From Kitasatospora azatica KCTC 9699 (lineage in GTDB: Bacteria; Actinomycetota; Actinomycetes; Streptomycetales; Streptomycetaceae), in the NCBI RefSeq assembly GCF_000744785.1, contig NZ_JQMO01000003.1, positions 4,960,001 to 5,024,000 on the forward strand: DNA of 64,000 nucleotides, given 5' to 3'. Position 1 is the first letter of the stretch. Every line of letters starts with the position of its first letter. The notes beneath the pieces are model-generated. The model was not told the origin of the DNA. It made no database searches and saw nothing but the letters and a program-made list of their open reading frames with translations. Of the stretch, positions 30,769 through 40,337 are shown one piece after another. Made by a program: the position numbers and the translations under genes.

Positions 30769-33700
30769 TCACCGGTCCTCGAGGTCGCCCTCGGCCTCCA
30801 GGAACGCCGCCTGCAGCTCGGCCAGCAGCTCCGGGTCCGGCTCGGCCCACAGGCCACGCTCGGCCGCCTCCAGCAGCCGCTCGCTGATCCCGTGCAGCGC
30901 CCAGGGGTTGGCGTCGGTGAGGAACTCGCGGTTGACCGGGTCCAGCACGTACTCCTGGGTCAGTCGCTCGTACATCCAGTCCGCGACCACGCCGGTGGTG
31001 GCGTCGTAGCCGAACAGGTAGTCGACGGTGGCGGCCATCTCGAAGGCGCCCTTGTAGCCGTGCCGGCGCATCGCCTCCAGCCAGCGCGGGTTGACCACCC
31101 GGGCCCGGAAGACCCGGGCCGCCTCCTCGGTCAGGGTGCGGGTGCGCACCGTCTCCGGGCGGGTCGAGTCGCCGATGTAGGCGGCCGGCGCCGAGCCGGT
31201 CAGCGCCCGGACGGTGGCCACCATGCCGCCGTGGTACTGGAAGTAGTCGTCGGAGTCGGCGATGTCGTGCTCGCGGGTGTCGGTGTTCTTCGCGGCCACC
31301 GTGATCCGCTTGTACGCCGTCTCCATCTCCTCGCGGGCCGGCCGCCCGTCCAGCCCACGGCCGTAGGCGTAGCCGCCCCAGACCGTGTAGACCTCGGCCA
31401 GGTCGGCGTCGGTGCGCCAGTCCCGACTGTCGATCAGCTGCAGCAGACCGGCCCCGTAGGTCCCCGGCCGCGAGCCGAACACCCGGACGGTGGCGCGCCG
31501 TTCGTCGCCGTGCTCGGCCAGGTCGGCCTGCACGTGGGCCCGGACGAAGTTGTCCTCGGCGGGCTCCTCCTGCTGCGCGGCCAGCCGCACCGCGTCGTCC
31601 AGCAGCGCCACCACGTGCGGGAAGGCGTCCCGGAAGAAGCCGGAGATCCGCAGCGTCACGTCGATCCGGGGGCGGCCGAGTTCGGCGAGCGGGATCGGCT
31701 CCAGGCCGGTCACCCGGCGGGAGGCGTCGTCCCAGACCGGGCGGACGCCGAGCAGCGCGAAGGCCTCGGCGATGTCGTCACCGGCGGTGCGCATCGCGCT
31801 GGTGCCCCAGAGCGAGAGGCCGACCGAGGGCGGGAAAGCGCCGTCGTTGTCCGCCTGGTAGCGCTCCACCAGCGAGGCCGCCAGCGCCTGCCCGGTCTCC
31901 CAGGCCAGCCGCGAGGGCACCGCCTTGGGGTCCACCGAGTAGAAGTTGCGCCCGGTCGGCAGCACGTTGACCAGCCCGCGCAGCGGGGAGCCGGACGGCC
32001 CGGCCGGCACGAAACCGCCCTTGAGCGCGTGCACCACGGCGTCCAACTCGTCGGTGGTGGCGGCGAGTCGGGGCACCACCTGGCGGGCGGCGAAGTCCAG
32101 CACCTCGGCGACGGCGGCCGGCAGGCCCTCGGCCACCTTGGCGACGGCCTCCGGCGCCCAGTCGGCCGCCTCCATCGCCTCGACCAGCTCGCGCGCCCTG
32201 GCTTCGGCCGCGTCGGTCGCACCCAGGGTGAGTGCCGCCTCGTCCAGGCCCAGCGCCTCCCGCAGACCCGGCAACGCGCTGACGCCGCCCCAGATCTGAC
32301 GCGCCCTCAGGATCGACAGCACCAGGTTGACCCGGTCCTGGCCGGCCGGTGCCTGGCCCAACACGTGCAGGCCGTCACGGATCTGAGCGTCCTTCACCTC
32401 GCAGAGCCAGCCGTCGACATGGAGCAGGAAGTCGTCGAACCCGTCGTCCTCCGGCCGCTCGTCCAGGCCGAGGTCGTGGTCGAGACGGGCCGCCTGGATC
32501 AGGGTCCAGATCTGCGCCCGGATGGCCGGCAGCTTGGCCGGGTCCATCGCGGCGATGTTGGAGTGCTCGTCCAACAGCTGCTCCAGGCGCGCGATGTCCC
32601 CGTAGGAGTCGGCCCGGGCCATCGGCGGGACCAGGTGGTCCACCAGGGTGGCGTGCGCCCGGCGCTTGGCCTGGGTGCCCTCGCCCGGGTCGTTGACCAG
32701 GAACGGGTAGATCAGCGGCAGGTCGCCGAGTGCCGCGTCCGGCCCGCAGTCGGCGGAGAGCGCGGCCGTCTTGCCCGGCAGCCACTCCAGGTTGCCGTGC
32801 TTGCCCAGGTGTACGACGGCGTCGGCGCCGAAGCCGCCGTCCGCCTGCGCGGCCGCGATCCAGCGGTAGGCGGCCAGGTAGTGGTGGCTGGGCGGCAGGT
32901 CGGGGTCGTGGTAGATGGCCACCGGGTTGGCGCCGAAGCCGCGCGGCGGCTGCACCAGCACCAGCAGGTTGCCGGCGCGCAGGGCGGCCAGGATGATGTC
33001 GCCCTCCGGGTTGCGGCTGCGGTCCAGGTACAGCTCGCCCGGCGCCGGACCCCAGTGCTGCTCGACCCGCTCGCGCAGCGAGGCCGGCAGCGTCGCGTAC
33101 CAGCGGCGGTAGTCGGCGGCCGGGATCCGGACCGGGTTGCGGGCCAACTGGTCCTCGGTCAGCCAGTCCTGGTCGTAGCCGCCGGCCTCGATCAGCGCCT
33201 TGATCAGCGCGTCGCCCTCGTGCTCGCCCGCCACGGGCTCCATGCCGGGGAACCCGTCCCCGAGCTCCCAGCCCTCCTCGCGCAGCCGGCGCAGCAGGCG
33301 GGCCGCACTCGCGGGGGTGTCCAGACCGACCGCGTTGCCGACCCGGGCGTGCTTGGTCGGGTACGCCGACAGCACCAGCGCCAACCGCCGTTCGCCGGCC
33401 GGGATGTGGCGCAGCCGGGCGTGCCGCACCGCGATCCCCGCGACCCGGGCGGAGCGCTCGGGGTCGGCGACGTAGACCGTCAGCCCGTCCTGGTCCAGTT
33501 CCTTGAAGGAGAACGGGACGGTGATCAGTCGCCCGTCGAACTCCGGCACCGCGACCTGGGTGGCGGTGTCCAGCGGGGAGAGCCCGTCGTCGCTGCCCTC
33601 CCACTGCTCGCGCGACCAGGTGAGGCAGAGCGCCTGCAGGATCGGCCGGTCGAGGGCGGCGAGTGCGCCCGCGTCCCAGGCCTCCTCGTCGCCGCCGGCC

Positions 33701-34374
33701 TGCGCGTCGGCGGGGCGGGTGCCGCCGGCCGCCAGCACCGTGGTCACGATCGCGTCGGCGCGGCCGAGTTCGGCCAGCAGCTCGGCGGGGGCGCCGCGCA
33801 GCGAGGAGCAGTAGAAGGGGCGGGCCTGGCCGCCGGCGTCCTCGATCGCCGCGCACAGGGTGTCCACGAAGGCCGTGTTGCCGCTCATGTGGTGCGCGCG
33901 GTAGTACAGCACCGCGACGGACGGACCCTCGGTGCGGCGGGGCTCCCGCTCCAGCGGACCCCAGTCCGGGGCCGAGGCCGGCGGTGCGAAGCCGTGACCG
34001 GTGAGCAGCACGGTGTCGGAGAGGAAGGCGCCGAGCTCGGCCAGGTTGGCCGGGCCGCCGTGCGCGAGGTAGGCGTGCGCCTCGGCCGCCAGGCCCGCCG
34101 GGACCGTGGACAGCTCCATCAGCTGGGCGTCCGGCGCCTGCTCGCCGCTGAGCACGACGACCGGGCGCGGCCCCGCCAGCAGCGCGTCCAGGCCCTCCTC
34201 CCAGGCCCGACGCCCACCGAGCAGCCGGACCACCACCAGGTCGGTGCCCTCGACCAGCTCGGGCAGGTCCTCCGGCCGCAGCCGGGCCGGGTTCCCCAGC
34301 CGGTAGCCGACCGGGCCGGTACTGGCCCGGGCCGACAACAGGTCGGTGTCGGAGGTGGAGAGCAGCAGGATCAT
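30769..34374 (-). CDS. cobN: cobaltochelatase subunit CobN
   Basis: 1201 residues from ATG 34374, the usual size of CobN. Conserved family strings include FKELDQDGLTVYVADPERSA, VVHLGKHGNLEWLPGK and GGMVATVRALTGSAP. CobN with an ATP-hydrolysing pair (CobS/T or ChlI/D-like, not in this window) inserts cobalt into hydrogenobyrinic acid a,c-diamide, the oxygen-tolerant late-insertion route. A cobalamin riboswitch precedes it, so the gene should be repressed by B12. An upstream in-frame ATG exists but falls inside the riboswitch. Confidence 0.95.
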   Translation of the reverse strand: MILLLSTSDTDLLSARASTGPVGYRLGNPARLRPEDLPELVEGTDLVVVRLLGGRRAWEEGLDALLAGPRPVVVLSGEQAPDAQLMELSTVPAGLAAEAHAYLAHGGPANLAELGAFLSDTVLLTGHGFAPPASAPDWGPLEREPRRTEGPSVAVLYYRAHHMSGNTAFVDTLCAAIEDAGGQARPFYCSSLRGAPAELLAELGRADAIVTTVLAAGGTRPADAQAGGDEEAWDAGALAALDRPILQALCLTWSREQWEGSDDGLSPLDTATQVAVPEFDGRLITVPFSFKELDQDGLTVYVADPERSARVAGIAVRHARLRHIPAGERRLALVLSAYPTKHARVGNAVGLDTPASAARLLRRLREEGWELGDGFPGMEPVAGEHEGDALIKALIEAGGYDQDWLTEDQLARNPVRIPAADYRRWYATLPASLRERVEQHWGPAPGELYLDRSRNPEGDIILAALRAGNLLVLVQPPRGFGANPVAIYHDPDLPPSHHYLAAYRWIAAAQADGGFGADAVVHLGKHGNLEWLPGKTAALSADCGPDAALGDLPLIYPFLVNDPGEGTQAKRRAHATLVDHLVPPMARADSYGDIARLEQLLDEHSNIAAMDPAKLPAIRAQIWTLIQAARLDHDLGLDERPEDDGFDDFLLHVDGWLCEVKDAQIRDGLHVLGQAPAGQDRVNLVLSILRARQIWGGVSALPGLREALGLDEAALTLGATDAAEARARELVEAMEAADWAPEAVAKVAEGLPAAVAEVLDFAARQVVPRLAATTDELDAVVHALKGGFVPAGPSGSPLRGLVNVLPTGRNFYSVDPKAVPSRLAWETGQALAASLVERYQADNDGAFPPSVGLSLWGTSAMRTAGDDIAEAFALLGVRPVWDDASRRVTGLEPIPLAELGRPRIDVTLRISGFFRDAFPHVVALLDDAVRLAAQQEEPAEDNFVRAHVQADLAEHGDERRATVRVFGSRPGTYGAGLLQLIDSRDWRTDADLAEVYTVWGGYAYGRGLDGRPAREEMETAYKRITVAAKNTDTREHDIADSDDYFQYHGGMVATVRALTGSAPAAYIGDSTRPETVRTRTLTEEAARVFRARVVNPRWLEAMRRHGYKGAFEMAATVDYLFGYDATTGVVADWMYERLTQEYVLDPVNREFLTDANPWALHGISERLLEAAERGLWAEPDPELLAELQAAFLEAEGDLEDR

Positions 34375-34404
34375 GCGGCGGCCTTCCTCGGGGTCCGCGC
34401 CCCG

Positions 34405-34525
34405 GGCTGGTGAAAAGGACGGCAAGGAGTTCCTGGCTCCCACGGTTGTCGAGCCGTGGTCACAGTGGCGGGACCGCACCGGCTTCGCACCGGTTTCCTC
34501 CCCTGCGCCGTCACTGGCGTGAGCG
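34405..34525 (-). ncRNA. cobalamin riboswitch upstream of cobN
   Basis: Read on the minus strand: GGGGAGGAAACCGGTGCGAA, then GCGGTCCCGCCACTGTGACC and a B12 box GGGAGCCAGGAACTCC (about 34443-34428), about 55 nt before the cobN start. Shorter peripheral stem than the first riboswitch. Ends approximate. Confidence 0.85.
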
Positions 34526-34681
34526 CGCCGGCCGGCCCGCCCGGCGTCATCCTAACGGGCCGGATGCACCCGATATAGCCGCGATACAGCCGCGATACAG
34601 GTCCTCGGCAGTCTCTTCCGCAACGGGCCACCAGCCGGAGGCAGGTGACCGACAGTCTCGACCCGACAGTCTCGACAGGGG

Positions 34682-35170
34682 ATGGTGGACATGCGTGGAT
34701 TCATGCGGAAGCTCGCGGTGGGCGCGGCGCTGGCGGTGGTCGGTGGCGGTCTGACCTTCGCCTCGGCCGGCCCGGCCGCGGCCGGCGGCTGGGGCTGCTC
34801 CGGCAGCGAGGTCAGCGGCTCCCCCTATGCGGTCACCAGCAGCTCGGGCAGCACCGTGTACAGCAACGTGCACCTCTACTACGACTCCGCCACCGGCAAC
34901 AACTGCGCGGTCAACGTGAAGGCGGGCAGCCTCTACGGGATCTCCAGCTACGTGGACGTCACCCTCGAGGAGTGCGCCCAGGACTCGGGCAGCAGCTGCA
35001 CCACCGTCGCCATCTCCGCCGACCCGGGCGGCGCCAGCCCGCTCTACAAGTACTACGCGGGCCCGGTGAGCGTCCCCGGCCGGGGCCACTGCATCAGGCT
35101 CTTCGCCGAGACCGACAACGCGAACAGCACCGACGACGGGACCATCTACCTCGGGCCGTTCCACTGCTGA
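34682..35170 (+). CDS. secreted protein resembling spore-associated proteins
   Basis: 162 residues from ATG 34682 (ATG 34691 is an equal alternative). Signal peptide KLAVGAALAVVGGGLTFASA, cleavage near AAAGG. The mature protein has six Cys in likely disulfides (WGCSGSEV, NNCAVNVK, EECAQDS, SSCTTVA, GHCIRLF, FHC end). The layout resembles small Streptomyces spore/cell-surface proteins; no specific function. Confidence 0.65.
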   Translation: MVDMRGFMRKLAVGAALAVVGGGLTFASAGPAAAGGWGCSGSEVSGSPYAVTSSSGSTVYSNVHLYYDSATGNNCAVNVKAGSLYGISSYVDVTLEECAQDSGSSCTTVAISADPGGASPLYKYYAGPVSVPGRGHCIRLFAETDNANSTDDGTIYLGPFHC

Positions 35171-35291
35171 CGTGCTGCGATCAGCCCGGGATGAGCGCGT
35201 CCCACTGATCCCGGCTCGGGCCGTCGTGGGTCGGCGAGAAGTCCGGGCGGGCAGCCAGCCAGGCGCCCGACGACGTACTAGGGTCGCGCGC

Positions 35292-35939
35292 ATGACTGAG
35301 CCCTCCTATCTGGCCGAGCTTCGCGAGTCGTACGACACCGTCGCCGGCGACTACGTCAAGCTCGTCAACTCCCCAGCCGCGATCGACCCGTTGGGACGCG
35401 CGATGCTGGCCACGTTCGCCGAACTGGTCCGGGCAGCCGACCTCGGGCCGGTAGCCGATCTGGGCTGCGGGCCGGGCCGTGTGACGGCGCACCTGGCGGA
35501 TCTGGGGGTGTCGGTGTTCGGCATCGACCTGTCGCCGGAGATGATCGGGCTGGCCCGACAGGCGTACCCGGAGCTGCGGTTCGCGGTCGGATCGATGACC
35601 GCGCTCGAGCTCGGGGACGAGGAGCTCGGCGGGATCCTCGCCTACTACTCCACCCATCACACTCCGCCGCAGTGGCTGCCGGTGGTGTTCGCCGAGTTCG
35701 CCCGCACGCTCGCGCCCGGCGGCTGGCTGATGCTGGGAGGCTACGTCGGGGATGACGAGCAGGTGCGTTTCACCGAGGCGTACGGACACCCGGTGTCGTA
35801 CGGGTCGTACCTCCTGCCGTTGGAGCGGATCGCCGAGCTGCTCGGCGGAGCCGGGCTCGTGGTCACCGCGCGGTTGCTGCAGGAGCCGGCGGAAGGGATG
35901 AAGAGGCGGCACGCCTGCCTGCTGGCCCGCAAACCGTAG
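35292..35939 (+). CDS. SAM-dependent methyltransferase (class I)
   Basis: 215 residues. Motifs VADLGCGPGRVTAHLA, VFGIDLSPEMIGLA and RTLAPGGWLMLGGYVGDD are standard for methyltransf_25. TAGGGT at 35279-35284, 7 nt before the ATG, suggests a leaderless transcript. Close relatives in Streptomyces are annotated only as methyltransferases; substrate not predictable. Confidence 0.8.
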   Translation: MTEPSYLAELRESYDTVAGDYVKLVNSPAAIDPLGRAMLATFAELVRAADLGPVADLGCGPGRVTAHLADLGVSVFGIDLSPEMIGLARQAYPELRFAVGSMTALELGDEELGGILAYYSTHHTPPQWLPVVFAEFARTLAPGGWLMLGGYVGDDEQVRFTEAYGHPVSYGSYLLPLERIAELLGGAGLVVTARLLQEPAEGMKRRHACLLARKP

Positions 35940-36002
35940 GACGCCGGGACCGACGGCCCCGACGGGCGGGGCCCGTGGCGTTGCCACGAGCCCCGTCGCT
36001 GG

Positions 36003-36818
36003 TCAGGAGTCCTGGTCGGGGACGGACCAGCCGCCGGGCTTGTCGAAGCCGGTGTGGGACTCGGTGATCGAGAAGTCCGGGCCGATGATGCCGGCCTTGG
36101 CGACCACGTCGAGGTAGGCCTGGGCCGGGGCGCCGTTCTTGTGCAGGTAGAAGGCGTCCTTGTCCGTGAAGGTCTCCAGGAAGACGAAGCGGGTCGGGTC
36201 CTGGGGGTCCGGCACGGCGTGGAAGCCGAGGGTGCCGGGCTCGCCGGTGAGCGAGCCGTAGCCGTCGGCCTCCGCGATCTTGAGGAACTCGTCGCGGTAC
36301 TGGGCCGTCACGTTGGTGAAGACGGCTGCGACGGTGTAGACGCTGCCGGCGTCGCCGCGCGGGGTGGCGAACCGGCCGTCGCCCCTGGTGGCCGGCAGGT
36401 TGTAGTTGGCCACCAGGTTGTTCGGGCCGGTGGCGCCGTCTCTGCTCGCGGCGGCGCGCAACTCCCGCTCGTAGCTGCCCTGCTGGTGCCGCTGGTAGGC
36501 GGCCTCGCTGAGGAAGGTCGAGGCGATCAGGACCCGGTCCGGGTGCTCCGGGTCGGGCACCACGTGCGCGCTCTCGGTGCCCGGCTCGTGCTTGAGCGCG
36601 TCGTAGCCGGCGTCCTGGGCGGCCGCGATGAAGCGGTCCCTGGTGGCGGCCGGGATGTGCTCCCAGGTGGTGATGGAGACGAAGGAGAGCACGCCCTCGT
36701 CCTGGTTGGCCGCGACACGCGGCGCGCCGCGCTCGGCGCCGGCGGCGCCGGCGGTCTGCGCGCCGGCCAGCAGGGCGGCCGTGAGGGCCACCGGGAGCAG
36801 GGCGGTACGGAGTTTCAT
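36003..36818 (-). CDS. secreted protein with two ABM-like domains
   Basis: 271 residues, ATG 36818 with GGGGAA upstream. Signal peptide TALLPVALTAALLAGAQTAGA. Two related halves follow: FVSITTWEHIPAATRDRFIA with RVLIASTFLSEAAYQRHQQG, and VYTVAAVFTNVTAQYRDEFL with RFVFLETFTDKDAFYLHKNG. Both fit the dimeric alpha-beta-barrel of antibiotic-biosynthesis-monooxygenase (ABM) proteins, fused and exported here. Function unknown. Confidence 0.65.
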   Translation of the reverse strand: MKLRTALLPVALTAALLAGAQTAGAAGAERGAPRVAANQDEGVLSFVSITTWEHIPAATRDRFIAAAQDAGYDALKHEPGTESAHVVPDPEHPDRVLIASTFLSEAAYQRHQQGSYERELRAAASRDGATGPNNLVANYNLPATRGDGRFATPRGDAGSVYTVAAVFTNVTAQYRDEFLKIAEADGYGSLTGEPGTLGFHAVPDPQDPTRFVFLETFTDKDAFYLHKNGAPAQAYLDVVAKAGIIGPDFSITESHTGFDKPGGWSVPDQDS

Positions 36819-37287
36819 GGTGTTCCCCGTTCTCGAGTTCTCTGGTTCTCTGGTGCGATTCGGTTTCGCCGGCCGTGCGGGCATGGCGCATCGAGCCGCG
36901 GCTGCCCGTGCGTTGACGGGAAGCCGGGCGGCAGGGAGATGCGGTGCGGGAGGCCGGACCCCGGGGCGTGCGCTGTGCGGCTCACCTGAAGGGGCTCACC
37001 GTGCTCGGGGCGGGTCTGAGCACGGCGAGCCGCCGCAGGGCAGGCGCGGGTTCCGTGGCGTCGCGAGGTACGGCGACGGGGCGGAACGGAGCGTTGCGTG
37101 GCGGGGGAGCGCCGGAGAGAGAAGCGCTGCGTGCCGGGCGGCCTGCGGCAAGGGCAGGCGGGCGGCAGGGGAAGAGTCGCAGCGCGCACGAGCGTGCGAA
37201 GGTGCCGGAGAGAGGGCACCGGGTGCGCGGACGATCAGCCGCGCGGGGGCGGGCCGGATGATTGGGGCCCGTGCTGGAGCTGAGGTT
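36819..37287. other. intergenic stretch without recognised feature
   Basis: About 470 bp between the ABM-like gene and the repeat block. Open frames in it show no coding character. It must hold the promoter of the minus-strand ABM gene; I see no clear consensus. Confidence 0.4.
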
Positions 37288-37357
37288 GGTTCAGCTGCGT
37301 CGGTTCAGCTGGGTCGGTTCAGCTGGGTCGGTTCAGGTGGGTCGGTTCGGCTGGGTC
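37288..37357. repeat. 14-bp tandem repeat, five copies
   Basis: GGTTCAGCTGGGTC is repeated at 37288, 37302, 37316, 37330 and 37344 with one or two changes per copy, ending 3 bp before the SDR stop. Probably a slippage-prone minisatellite. Confidence 0.85.
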
Positions 37358-37360
37358 GGC

Positions 37361-38116
37361 TCAGGCCTGCTGGGTGGGCATGACCACGACCTGGGAAAGG
37401 TTGATGTGCTTGGGCAGCCCCACGGTGTACGCGATCAGCTCCGCGATGTCCCGGTCGGAGAGCACGTCGATCGACTTGATCAGCCCTTCCAGCCACTCCT
37501 TGGACGGCGCGTCGTCCACGTGCGAGATCAGCTCGGTGTCCACCACGCCCGGCTCGAAGGCGGTGACGCGGATCCCCTTCGGGCCGAACTCGGTCCGCAG
37601 GTTGCGCGAGAGGTGGCTGACCGCCGCCTTGGTCGCGCAGTACAGGGCGAAGTTCGGCGCGACGGCGGTGGCGCCGATGGAGGAGATGTTGACCACGTCC
37701 GCCGGGCGCCCGGCCCGGGCGGCCTCGGCCAGCTGCGGCTCGAAGACGTGGATGGTGCGGACCAGCCCGGTGAGGTTGGTGCTGATCATGCGGTCCCACT
37801 CGTGGGCGCGGCCCAGGTCGAAGGGCGAGGTGAGCATCGACCCGGCCCCCGTCACCACCAGGTCCACGGTGCCCAGCGGCGCCACCTGCTCGACGGCGGC
37901 GGCCATCGACCGCTCGTCGGTGACGTCCGCCGGCACGACCAGCGCCTCTCCACCGGCCTCGGCGATCTGCGCGGCCACCGCCTCCAGCCGGTCCTGGCGC
38001 CGGGCCAGCAGCGCGACCTTCGCCCCCTGCTCGGCCAGCACTCGCGCGGTCGCGGCACCGATACCGCTTGCCGCACCGGTGACCACGGCGACCCGGCCGG
38101 TCAAGGCTTCAGACAT
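37361..38116 (-). CDS. short-chain dehydrogenase/reductase
   Basis: 251 residues. NAD(P) motif VVTGAASGIGAATA, NNAG replaced by VTGAGS, catalytic ISSIGATAV and YCATK (Tyr-x3-Lys), all in SDR positions. The N-terminal fingerprint and length are of classical SDRs. Substrate unknown; next to cobG but on the opposite strand. Confidence 0.85.
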   Translation of the reverse strand: MSEALTGRVAVVTGAASGIGAATARVLAEQGAKVALLARRQDRLEAVAAQIAEAGGEALVVPADVTDERSMAAAVEQVAPLGTVDLVVTGAGSMLTSPFDLGRAHEWDRMISTNLTGLVRTIHVFEPQLAEAARAGRPADVVNISSIGATAVAPNFALYCATKAAVSHLSRNLRTEFGPKGIRVTAFEPGVVDTELISHVDDAPSKEWLEGLIKSIDVLSDRDIAELIAYTVGLPKHINLSQVVVMPTQQA

Positions 38117-38508
38117 ATCGACAATCCAATTCTGCCAAGGATGATGACTACCCGCTGGAAACCACGGGGGTACTCGGCAGCTGACTCGGCGTCAGAGCGG
38201 AACGCTCGACCGTCATCGGTGCCCCGTTCCCCCGTGAACGGACACTCTGTATGACTCACGATGACCGTATGAGCTCGTATAGGTCGGGTCAAGCGCTACC
38301 CATCCTGGAACTTAACGCTATAAGACATCGATTGCCCCAGTCCTCACTACCGCCCCACTCGCCGCACCAGTCTCCGGCGCACTCCGGCGCTCGCCGGTCG
38401 GGGAAGAAGGCGAAGAAGGCGGTGCGGCGGCCGGACCGGCGGGCCGAGACGTGGATCACGCCTGATGCGGGGCATACGCGCGGTCAGATCATCGGTATGC
38501 TCGCGGCC
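38117..38508. other. divergent promoter region between SDR and cobG
   Basis: About 390 bp. A less GC-rich stretch at 38230-38335 (for example TATGAGCTCGTATAGG) is the likely promoter zone for one or both genes. No cobalamin aptamer was found, although the cobG operon follows. Confidence 0.5.
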
Positions 38509-39714
38509 ATGTCACCCTCACCCGCCGCCTTCGAGCCTGCCCCGATCCGGGCCGGGCGGGGACGGGACGACGCCTGTCCGGGGGCGCTGCGGCTGCACCA
38601 GGCCGACGACGGCGCGCTGGCCCGGGTGCGGGTGCCCGGTGGGTTGCTGTCGCCGGATCAGGCGCACGCGCTGGCTCGGGCGGCCACCGAGCTGGGGGAC
38701 GGTCAGCTGGAGGCCACCTCGCGCGGGAACGTGCAGCTGCGCGGGCTGGCCACGGACTGCGGGGGAGAGCTGGCGGCGCGGCTGCGCGACGCCGGCCTGC
38801 TTCCTTCGGACACCCACGACCGGGTGCGCAACATCGTCGCTTCGCCGCTGGCCGGGCTCGACGGCAGCGGGCCCGACCTGCGGCCGTGGGTGCGCGAGCT
38901 GGACGAGCTGTTGCAGGGCAGCGCCACGGCCCGCGGGCTCTCCGGGCGCTTCCTCTTCGCCCTGGACGGCGGACGCGGCGACGTCGCCTCGCTGGACGCC
39001 GATGTGACCTTGATCGCTCGGCCCGACGGGACTGCCTTGCTGCGCCTCGGTCGAGCCGGGAACGCCGCCGAGGTGACGGACGGCCCGCACGCCGCCCTGC
39101 GCGCCGCCGAGGAGTTCCTCGCGCTCGCCGACGGCGCCTGGCGGGTCCGCGAGGTCGACCCCACGGGCGAGCGCATCACCGCGGCGCTCGGCCTGACCCC
39201 GCGTCCGCTCCCCGCCTTCCCCGGCACCCGCCCCACCGTCGGCCCGCACCCCGGCGCCCTCGGCGTCGGCCTGCGCTTCGGCCGCGCCACCGCCGCCCAG
39301 TGGCGGCTGCTCGCCGACACCGCGCGCGAGGAGCTGCGGGTCACTCCCTGGCGCACCGTCGTCCTGCCGGGCGTCGAGCGGGCGGCCGACCTCGCCGCCG
39401 CCGGCCTGCGCACCGACCCCGCCTCGCCGTGGGAGCAGGCCACCGCCTGCACCGGCGCGCCGGGCTGCGCCAAGTCGCTGGCCGACGTGCGGGCCGACGC
39501 CGCCGCAGCCCTGGACGCCACCACCGAGTTCGGCGGACTTCCCGTGCACTGGTCGGGCTGCGAGCGCCGCTGCGGCCACCCGAGCGGGGAGTGGGTGGAC
39601 GTGCTGGCCACCGCGAACGGCACCTATCGAGTAGCCCAAACACCGGACACCGCAACAGAAGTGACGAACCAACAAACAGCGGCAGCGGTCGCCGCCGCTC
39701 GGAGGACCACGTGA
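38509..39714 (+). CDS. cobG: precorrin-3B synthase CobG
   Basis: 401 residues from ATG 38509 (ATG 38497 also in frame). Nitrite/sulfite-reductase-like: ferredoxin-like half with EATSRGNVQLRGL and an Fe-S/siroheme binding half with CTGAPGCAKS and HWSGCERRCGHP. CobG uses O2 to prepare ring contraction in the aerobic cobalamin pathway. Its stop overlaps the cobH start (GTGA). Confidence 0.9.
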   Translation: MSPSPAAFEPAPIRAGRGRDDACPGALRLHQADDGALARVRVPGGLLSPDQAHALARAATELGDGQLEATSRGNVQLRGLATDCGGELAARLRDAGLLPSDTHDRVRNIVASPLAGLDGSGPDLRPWVRELDELLQGSATARGLSGRFLFALDGGRGDVASLDADVTLIARPDGTALLRLGRAGNAAEVTDGPHAALRAAEEFLALADGAWRVREVDPTGERITAALGLTPRPLPAFPGTRPTVGPHPGALGVGLRFGRATAAQWRLLADTAREELRVTPWRTVVLPGVERAADLAAAGLRTDPASPWEQATACTGAPGCAKSLADVRADAAAALDATTEFGGLPVHWSGCERRCGHPSGEWVDVLATANGTYRVAQTPDTATEVTNQQTAAAVAAARRTT

Positions 39715-40337
39715 TCGAGTACGAGAAGGACGGCGCGGCGATCTACCGCGAGTCCTTTGCCACCATCCGCGCCGAGGCGGACCTCGCCGGGCTGCCGGCC
39801 GACGTGGCCCAGGTCGCGGTGCGGATGATCCACGCCTGCGGGATGACCGACCTGGTCGCCGACCTGCTGTGGACCCCGAACGTGGTGGCCGACGCGCGGG
39901 CCGCGCTGCGGGCCGGTGCCCCGATCCTGTGCGACGTCTCGATGGTGGCGAGCGGGGTGACCCGGAAGCGACTGCCGGCCGACAACGAGGTGGTCTGCAC
40001 GCTCTCCGACCCGCGGGTGCTGGGCCTGGCCGCCGAGCTCGGCACCACCCGCAGCGCCGCCGCCATGGAGCTGTGGCACGACAAGCTGGAGGGCTCGGTG
40101 GTGGCCGTCGGCAACGCGCCGACCTCGCTCTTCCGACTGCTGGAGATGATCGAGGCGGGTGCGCCGCGCCCGGCCGCGGTGATCGGCGTGCCGGTGGGCT
40201 TCATCGGTGCGGCCGAGTCCAAGCAAGCGCTTGCTCAGCACCCGTCCGGCCTGCAGCACATCGTGGTGAGCGGCCGTCGCGGCGGCAGCGCGATCGCCGC
40301 CGCCGCGCTCAACGCGATTGCGAGTGAGGTCGAATGA
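39711..40337 (+). CDS. cobH: precorrin-8X methylmutase CobH/CbiC
   Basis: 208 residues from GTG. Family strings ARMIHACGMTDLV (here VRMIHACGMTDLV), PILCDVSMVASGV, GNAPTSLFRLLEMI and GVPVGFIGAAESK are all present; the His of IHACG is the proton carrier. It moves the C11 methyl to C12 to give hydrogenobyrinate. Overlaps cobG and cobIJ by 4 nt each, so the three are coupled. Confidence 0.95.
   Translation: MIEYEKDGAAIYRESFATIRAEADLAGLPADVAQVAVRMIHACGMTDLVADLLWTPNVVADARAALRAGAPILCDVSMVASGVTRKRLPADNEVVCTLSDPRVLGLAAELGTTRSAAAMELWHDKLEGSVVAVGNAPTSLFRLLEMIEAGAPRPAAVIGVPVGFIGAAESKQALAQHPSGLQHIVVSGRRGGSAIAAAALNAIASEVE

Noticed and set aside
30421..34413. Very long plus-strand open frame opposite cobN
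   Set aside because: Composition is Gly/Arg/Gln/His-rich shadow sequence of the opposite strand; cobN is a clear family match.
38117..38508. Cobalamin riboswitch before cobG
   Set aside because: No CACTGTG or B12 box on either strand.
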